Below are positions 57,961 to 64,000 of a DNA stretch of 64,000 nucleotides, piece by piece. The notes under the pieces are model-generated. The model had not been told where the DNA came from. It saw only the letters and a list, made by a program, of their open reading frames with translations, and did not search any database. The position numbers and the translations under genes are program-made. This DNA is from Sphagnum compactum. Taxonomy: Eukaryota > Bryophyta > Sphagnopsida > Sphagnales. How positions within the stretch are numbered: position 1 is the first letter of the stretch; each line of letters opens with the position of its first letter. The stretch is from positions 14,942,001 through 15,006,000 of the forward strand of contig OZ234498.1 of assembly GCA_965153455.1 (NCBI GenBank). The letters are read 5' to 3'.

Positions 57961-59640
57961 TGCATTGTCCTAGCTCCTTTGTGTGTGTTTTGTTTGATGT
58001 GGATTATGGATGTGTCTTTAGTACCTTTAAGTGTTGTAAGTGCTCTCACTTGTATATTTCCTTGTTGTAGTGTTGCAATATTCTTTGGCTTTGCCATTTA
58101 ATATGCACATTGCTTATGGTTTTTTCTTTTACTAATTTCTCTTAGACTAATGTGGGAGTGCAAGCAAGGTTCTAAGGTTTGTTGCTTGTGCAAATTTAAC
58201 CTAGGCTACAATGGGCAAGCTCCAAAAGGATTGGATTTCAATCCCCCTTGGGCCTTGTTTGTAGGTTTGAAGTTGTTGTTTAATATGACATTTTAAGGTA
58301 CACATATATCATCAACTAAAAATTGTTGCATCACCACATACTATACACAAATTTGGACATGTTCACCAATTCACCTACATGGATGCAGAATGGATTGTCA
58401 ATTCTTTTACAAGGGAAAAATCCATGTAACCCATTTACCATGCATCCCAATTTTTTATATCACCATTTTATGCTTCCCAATTTTTTATGGGTGCCAAAAT
58501 CCTAGCTCAAAATAATGCAAGCTACCAATTGTACCTATGAAAAAATCACACTAGTTTTCAATGTAATTTCAACTAAAGATATATTTAAAAATACATATTG
58601 ATAATTTTTTGACCTCACAATTTTGAAAGAAATAAATTCCTTGAATGGAATATTTCTAAAACCTTCTATTAATTTTGAACATATTTTTGATATATTTTCA
58701 GTATATTATCATAATTCAATTTTGAGCACCCTATTTGCATTTAAGTAAGTTATACATTTTTTTGGGCACATCATTTGGAATAAAAAAGGAAGTGAATACC
58801 CCTAAAATAGGTGATATCAACAATGCTCAAGAAAGCCAATAAAGAGAAAAAGGAGAAAAAGGATATCGTTAAATCACAAGTTTGCCCATTTTGAAGTGAA
58901 AAGAAGGCATATTGAGAAATTAATGTTACATCACTAAAAGAGTGGCATAATACATGATAAGAGAGATTGTCTAAGTCAGAACAAAATTAATGCTTCCAAC
59001 AAGAACTTTCATTGTAGTTTGGATCAATGAAAACTTTTGCATTACAAGAATGGATTGAATTTTTAAGGGTAGACATATGGCTTAGTTGGAAGACAAACAT
59101 TGGCATGAAATGAAAGCCTTTGATAAACAAATGTGCGCCAAAGATGAGAGAATGAAAGCCTTTCAGTCGTAGTTGTTAACCATGGAGGTTGAATCTAGCA
59201 AGATGAAATTAGAGATGAACGCCTTGAAAGCCATACTCAAGAACACTATTAAAGAGGAGAGGGTGTAGTCACACTAATAAGAGTTAAAACAAGTGTAACC
59301 AATGTTTGGTTTTCCATGTTTTTGGGTCAAGACTATACTAATGTTGCAAGTTTTTAATTATGTTTGTTGCATGATAATATTTCTAATATATTCTTGGAAC
59401 TTGTGAAAAAAATTGGATTGAATTTAATCAGTATAAAAAACTCAAGCATTTGTAAAACACTCAAATAATTAATGATTTTTTTTCAATTTTTAAAGGATTT
59501 GAAATGCCTTCAAAATAACATGATCATGTACAATAATTATTCGCACTTTTACATAATAATATAATATGCCATGAAATTAAAAATGAATATTTTTTATAGT
59601 TGTGAAAATCAGGGATTTTTAATCACCTTCTATAAGTGCC
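57961..59640. other. Intergenic; nothing recognised
   Basis: AT-rich, with a few short open frames and no motif, RNA or terminal repeat that I can support. Confidence 0.4.
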
Positions 59641-60530
59641 ACTTAAGCACCCAAGCAAGCGACCATGACTTCTTTCAATATGTTTGCACCCGAGGAAAAC
59701 TTGAAGTTCATGAGATCCTCCAAAAGAATCTGCACCTGACTAAGGTGGAAGATGGATTATGCCCAGCTGCAATATGAGAATAGGAGAAACACTGAACTGA
59801 AGCATCGTCTTCAGACAACGGTCATGAGCATATGTAAGTAAATCCAGCTTCTGGACCTTCTGTTTGTCTTGTCAAGTTTTGCTTGTGAATGCAACTGCTA
59901 TGAAAATTGTATGGAAATGATCAATCTTTGTGAGCTATTTTGAGGTTGCCTTCTGTTGTCTGATGATGGTCCGTCACCTACCATGATGAGTTTGAGCTTT
60001 GCTTGTATTGGTATCAAAGCTAGGTATATGAAATCCAGTTCTAACAATGTGCTAATATGTCTAGATGAAGATGCAAAGTGAAGCTCAAGAACCAACTTCT
60101 GAGAGTACTGCCATGGCTACAATGTTTTGAAGCTAGCTGCAGTACAAAGTGGCCATATCATGGAGACTGAATCACAAAGGGAATGGGAATTCCAAAACAG
60201 AAAGAGATTAGGAGAGCTCGTAGAAGAGGCAAATGCAGTTTCAGAAACAAACATGCTGCACCTCAAGCTTCAAGATCAGCTTCTGTTGGAACAGAATACA
60301 GATCCAATGCCTAGTTCAAATTGGACAATTGCATCTCTGGCTATGCTTGATCTTCAATTCTCAAAACTTCTATGCTTACTCGCACTGGAGGCTCATTGAA
60401 GTTCAGGAAGAATTTGTATACCTTTCACACCCAGCACACATAGAAAGACAATCTGCACAACTCATTTTCATGAAGTTCCCTTCAAAGCTAAATATGAACC
60501 TGTACAGAACTTTTTGTACACTCTTGTGAT
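59640..60530 (+). pseudogene. Fragmentary coding region with coiled-coil character
   Basis: Several short plus-strand pieces look coding but do not join into one frame. One near 59745 begins MDYAQLQYENRRNTELKHRL and leads into a GTAAGT at 59834, a possible splice donor. Another, at 60127-60399 (90 residues), has ESQREWEFQNRKRLGELVEE and LKLQDQLLLEQN, predicted helical and charged. A real, spliced small gene, a 3' gene fragment or a pseudogene are all possible; I recognise no domain. Base composition is less AT-rich than its surroundings. Confidence 0.3.
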
Positions 60531-61309
60531 ATTTATATTATAGAGCTAAAAGCATGACCCAAATCATGGAACCTATTTTTATAGCAATCAATCAGCAAGC
60601 CAGATTTAACTGTATTGGAGCACGAGATGAGCATAGTCTCAGTGCTATGGATACTGATTGGCGCATGTTTGTAGCCTCTGGTCACCTAGGTAAGTACTCT
60701 TTTTGCAGAAGTGGACATGGGTCCAACCACTGAGATGCTTTCCAACATGAGCATTGCAAAATACAACAGCTATTGTGTAAAAATGCATGCTGCCTGTGTG
60801 AAATTTCAGTGAAGGATCATTTGCTTAGTTTGTTCGGTGTAAGACCTCACATTTTATGCTTTTGCCTTCCACTCATAAATATGCATCTTCTCTTTATGAT
60901 GTCAAGACAGAATCTGGAACATGATAGGGGCATGGGGAGGGGGGTGGAGTTGCAGCTTCCCGCAGGCACTCAGATGTACAAATCAGTAACATCCAAAGGT
61001 GTGCCTCTGTGCTCTTAAAACACTGAGAATTTCTGGTTATCTGTGGACTGATGACTATATATAAAAATGAGATCTGACTACCCATCATCTGCATAGGCAA
61101 TCGCACTCAAAAGAGAGCTACTAAAAGAATGTCTCTCTGTATACTTGCAGAGCTATGCCACTCAGCTATCTAAACCGTGTGATTCGAATAGAGATTTATG
61201 TTACTGGTTCTATGCTTTAGCTGGAAAAAGGGGGCTACACAAATGTGAAACCTGATAGTTGAATCTGGTGAAAATGCGGCAGACCTCAATAACAAGTAGT
61301 TGTGAATCA
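60531..61309. other. Flank between the fragment and the membrane-protein gene
   Basis: Probably includes the 3' UTR of the minus-strand gene that ends at 61310. No additional gene is supported. Confidence 0.35.
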
Positions 61310-63988
61310 CTAATTCTTCTTGTCTGTGGTCTCGTCCCCCAAAGGGACATACTCTTTTTTGCTGCGCTGGATCCTGGCCAGAAGACAGCACACCAAGAAG
61401 CTTAAGCAATAGAAACCGTAGAATTTCCAGTTTGTGATGAGTGGTTTCCTGGCCATAGCTCTATGGAACACAGTGAAATAGTAGTGCAGGCCCACCAATG
61501 TTGCCACCAACCATTGGATTACAGCTGATGACTTGCCAAATAGGGTTCCTCTGGAGCATGTAAAGACAATGTCTGCTGTCTGGAGCAGCATGTAGATTAT
61601 GTAGCCAAATGCTTGCAGCAACTGCAAGACTATGTAACTGGATGGTGAATTTCGGTAGAAAAAGGAAATAGGTTCAGCCCTGAGTCCCAAAGTGATGGTA
61701 AAAAGGATTGCAAAGTATGCAGCCAGATAGATGTTGATGAAGAGGAGCACCTTCTGCAGTGTCAGGATAGCGCGTATTCGCTCGCAAAGGAACAAGACAA
61801 CAGCAATGGGGAGCAACAAAAGACAATAAGAGACCATGGTTGCAATGATTGGTGCATACTTTTCTCCGATCAAAGGTAAGAAGCTGCTAGCAAGATTCTT
61901 GTTGATCTGATCAAATGAGGTCTTTGACTGGCCAGAGAATTGCTGAATTTTTGGAAATAGATGGGTTGTCACAGCTCCAACAGTTTGCTGAATGTTTGCA
62001 GGAAGGTCCTGAACTTCTTGAAGCAGATCAATGTCGTTTAGGTCAAGGTCTACTTCCAGATCTTGTGAGTTATCTATGTTCATCCCCTCTTGAGATTCAG
62101 CTTCACCTTCATCACTAACCTCTTTCTTTTGCTGTTCTGCATCTGCTGATTTTGCTGCCCCATTTTGCCCATTCACCTTGACAGATTTGTTCAGGACATC
62201 AGTCTTTTGCCCCTTTGAACCTGCTGCTAAATCCTTGGGTTGCTCTTCATCCTCCTCCTCCACTACCACCTGAGCTTCAGATTTCGACAATTTCTTCTTG
62301 TCTGCTGCTGCCTTTTGCAGCTCAGTTTCAATCCCCATTTTCTTCTTCACAGGAATCGAATTGCTCTCCTCCTCTGCCTCAGCTTCAGACTTCATCCTTT
62401 CCTTCTTCTCTGCTGCCTTCAGCTCAGTTGTGTTCCCCAATTTCTTCCTTGCAAAAATTGATTCCTCCTCTTCCTCCTCCACTGCTTCCTGAGCTTCAGA
62501 CTTTGACATTTTCTTCTTGTCTGCTGCTGCATTCAGCTCAGTACTGTTCTCAACTTTCTTCTTCTTGATAGGGGATGATTCCTCTTCATCCTCCTCAACT
62601 TCCTCCTCAGAGTCAGATTTGGTACTCAATTCCTTCTTGTCTGCAGTTGCTGCCTTCCCCATTATCTTCTTTGCAGGAATGGGTTCCTCCTCTTCCTCCT
62701 CCACTGCCTCCTGAGCTTCAGATTTCAATGATTCCTTCTCCTGATCTGCTGCTTTCAGATTAGCTTCCTTCCTGACTCTCTCCTTTGCAGGAAGTGATTC
62801 CTCCTCCAATTCAGATTCTGGACTCTCCTCTGCTGCTGCTGCTGCTGCCTTCAGCTTGGCTTCCTTCACTTTCTTCTTAATGGGACTTAGTTCCTCCTCT
62901 TCCTCCTCCACTGCCTTCTCCTGAGCTTCAGATTTGGTGAATGCCTTCTTCTTTGCAGGAACTAACTCCTCCTCTCCCTCCTCAACTGCCTCTTCCTCAG
63001 CTGCAGATTTGGAAAATGCCTTCTTCTTTGCAGAAACCGATTCCTCCTCTCCCTCCTCAACTGCCTCCTCCTCAGCTGCAGATTTGGTGAATGCCTTCTT
63101 CTTTGCAGGAACTGATTCCTCCTCTCCCTCCTCAACTGCCTCCTCCTCAGCTGCAGATTTGGTGAATGCCTTCTTCTTTGCAGGACCCGATTCCTCCTCT
63201 CCCTCCTCAACTGCCTCCTCCTCAGCTGCAGATTTGGTGAATGCCTTCTTCTTTGCAGGAACCGATCCCTCCTCTCCCTCCTCACGTGCAGATTTGGTCA
63301 ATTCCTTATCCTCTAGATCCTCAGTTTCTTTCCCGACTGTCTTCTTTGCAGGAACCAGTTCCTCCTCTTCCTCTTCCTCCTCAACTGCCTTGTGAGCGTC
63401 AGTTTTTGATACAACTGTCTCCTCTGCTGCTGCTTGCTGATCAGTATCATCACCCACTTTCCTCTTCACAGACACTGATTCCTCCTGACCTTCTTCCTCC
63501 TGAGCTTCAGATTTGGAGAGTGTCTGATTGTTAGCTGCCATAGTGAGCTCAGTTTTGCTCCCCACTTTTCTCTTCACAGAAGAAGCTGATTCCTCCTCAT
63601 CTTCCTCCTCCTCCACTGCTTCCTCAGATCCAGCTTTTGACAGTCCCTTCTCCTCTGTACTTGCCATCAGCTCAGTTTCATTACCCACTTTCTTCTTCTT
63701 CACAAGAACTGATTCTTCCTCCTTCTCCACTGTCCCCTCTACTTCAGATCTTGATACTTCCTTCTTCTCCTCTGCTGCCTTCTGCATCAGCTCAAGCTCC
63801 TGTGTCTTCAACTCCTTCTCTGTTGCATTAGGGTTCAGGTCAAGAGTAGCATTCTCTTGATGTATCTGCTCCTCCAGCACATAAGTCCTAGCTTCTGCCG
63901 TAACCCTTGGGACATTGTCCTCATTTGTGGCCAACTGTAGAAGGCCTCTACCACGTCCCATGATCATAGTACTTCCCTCTGCTGCCAT
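61310..63988 (-). CDS. Multi-pass membrane protein with long repetitive Glu/Lys-rich N-terminus
   Basis: 892 residues without introns. Residues 1-60 are of mixed composition. About 60-640 consists of imperfect acidic/basic repeats (EEAVEEEEEE, PAKKK, LSKSEAQE), with a run of near-identical 25-residue units at about 230-355. Residues 646-710 form an amphipathic linker (DLNDIDLLQEVQDLPANIQQ). Five hydrophobic segments follow: about 712-736 (TMVSYCLLLLPIAVVLFLC), 744-767, 785-810, 819-842 and 853-872. The tail RSKKEYVPLGDETTDKKN is charged. The C-terminal part looks like a conserved plant membrane-protein family of unknown role, which I cannot name securely. The disordered N-terminus may be a spacer or a binding surface. 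The ATG context AAACATGGCA is good, but the frame stays open to the window end (GCAGAAGGAAAC), so an upstream start or exon cannot be excluded. Confidence 0.88.
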   Translation of the reverse strand: MAAEGSTMIMGRGRGLLQLATNEDNVPRVTAEARTYVLEEQIHQENATLDLNPNATEKELKTQELELMQKAAEEKKEVSRSEVEGTVEKEEESVLVKKKKVGNETELMASTEEKGLSKAGSEEAVEEEEDEEESASSVKRKVGSKTELTMAANNQTLSKSEAQEEEGQEESVSVKRKVGDDTDQQAAAEETVVSKTDAHKAVEEEEEEEELVPAKKTVGKETEDLEDKELTKSAREEGEEGSVPAKKKAFTKSAAEEEAVEEGEEESGPAKKKAFTKSAAEEEAVEEGEEESVPAKKKAFTKSAAEEEAVEEGEEESVSAKKKAFSKSAAEEEAVEEGEEELVPAKKKAFTKSEAQEKAVEEEEEELSPIKKKVKEAKLKAAAAAAEESPESELEEESLPAKERVRKEANLKAADQEKESLKSEAQEAVEEEEEEPIPAKKIMGKAATADKKELSTKSDSEEEVEEDEEESSPIKKKKVENSTELNAAADKKKMSKSEAQEAVEEEEEESIFARKKLGNTTELKAAEKKERMKSEAEAEEESNSIPVKKKMGIETELQKAAADKKKLSKSEAQVVVEEEDEEQPKDLAAGSKGQKTDVLNKSVKVNGQNGAAKSADAEQQKKEVSDEGEAESQEGMNIDNSQDLEVDLDLNDIDLLQEVQDLPANIQQTVGAVTTHLFPKIQQFSGQSKTSFDQINKNLASSFLPLIGEKYAPIIATMVSYCLLLLPIAVVLFLCERIRAILTLQKVLLFINIYLAAYFAILFTITLGLRAEPISFFYRNSPSSYIVLQLLQAFGYIIYMLLQTADIVFTCSRGTLFGKSSAVIQWLVATLVGLHYYFTVFHRAMARKPLITNWKFYGFYCLSFLVCCLLARIQRSKKEYVPLGDETTDKKN
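62935..63300 (-). repeat. 75-bp tandem repeat in the coding region, five copies
   Basis: Exact 75-bp spacing: the word CTCCTCTCCC recurs from unit starts at 62966, 63041, 63116, 63191 and 63266. Each unit encodes about 25 residues of the form AxKKKAFTKSAAEEEAVEEG. Copies differ by only a few bases, so the expansion is recent. The fifth copy, N-terminal in the protein, is shortened. The period is a multiple of three, so the frame is kept. Confidence 0.9.
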
Positions 63989-64000
63989 GTTTCCTTCTGC

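Noticed and set aside
61915-63860. Several Ser/Pro/Leu-rich open frames on the plus strand, up to 153 codons
   Set aside because: They are antisense readings of the repetitive coding region of the membrane-protein gene; the composition follows from reversed Glu/Lys codons.

Overview
This window is nuclear DNA of a land plant with a large, repeat-rich, AT-rich genome. The grounds are plant-type Ty3/gypsy, CACTA, LINE, SINE and MITE-like sequence, GT-AG introns, and three plant-type genes: a LysM-receptor-family pseudokinase, a neprosin-domain protein and a multi-pass membrane protein with a long charged N-terminus. The species cannot be fixed from sequence alone. The style of the gypsy and LINE remnants would fit a fern, lycophyte or gymnosperm, but that is only an impression.

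Layout. 1-15316 is a nested transposon complex. Two diverged copies of one gypsy family lie head to head: copy A on the minus strand (1 to about 3850, running off the window) and copy B on the plus strand (about 6541-14360). A CACTA-like element with a matching 3-bp target duplication (3909-6537) sits where the two LTRs meet. Three solo LTRs of a second family are inserted at 900-1785 (+), 2461-3368 (-) and 12966-13865 (+). The third interrupts the copy B integrase and has a perfect 5-bp target duplication. A 5'-truncated LINE remnant follows and ends in an A-rich tail near 15316.

15317-31100 is intergenic. It holds AT-rich repeats, a probable tRNA-derived SINE (about 23615-23800), a perfect 137-bp tandem duplication (25654-25927) and a palindromic TACCAG-rich tract (30780-31075). 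From 31140 the base composition rises into a GC-richer, promoter- or leader-like stretch with a G-box, a CT tract and CTG/TTC microsatellites. It leads to the pseudokinase gene at 34382-35860 (+). The neprosin gene lies at 41320-44566 (-) and can be modelled as seven exons giving 456 residues with every junction in phase. The last gene, at 61310-63988 (-), encodes an 892-residue protein with a repetitive Glu/Lys-rich N-terminal two thirds and about five C-terminal membrane segments. Its start lies only 12 bases inside the window edge.

Between the genes are foldback/MITE-like elements, a second CACTA-like element (54935-56717) and decayed coding remnants. The genes are not arranged as a functional unit; each has its own intergenic flanks. 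The two CACTA-like elements share an unusual order of parts: a TAGGTAGG-rich tract, a tRNA-like module, then a TAATGGCTA tandem array. That shared plan is the most novel-looking structure here. The pseudokinase without an ectodomain is the most interesting gene.
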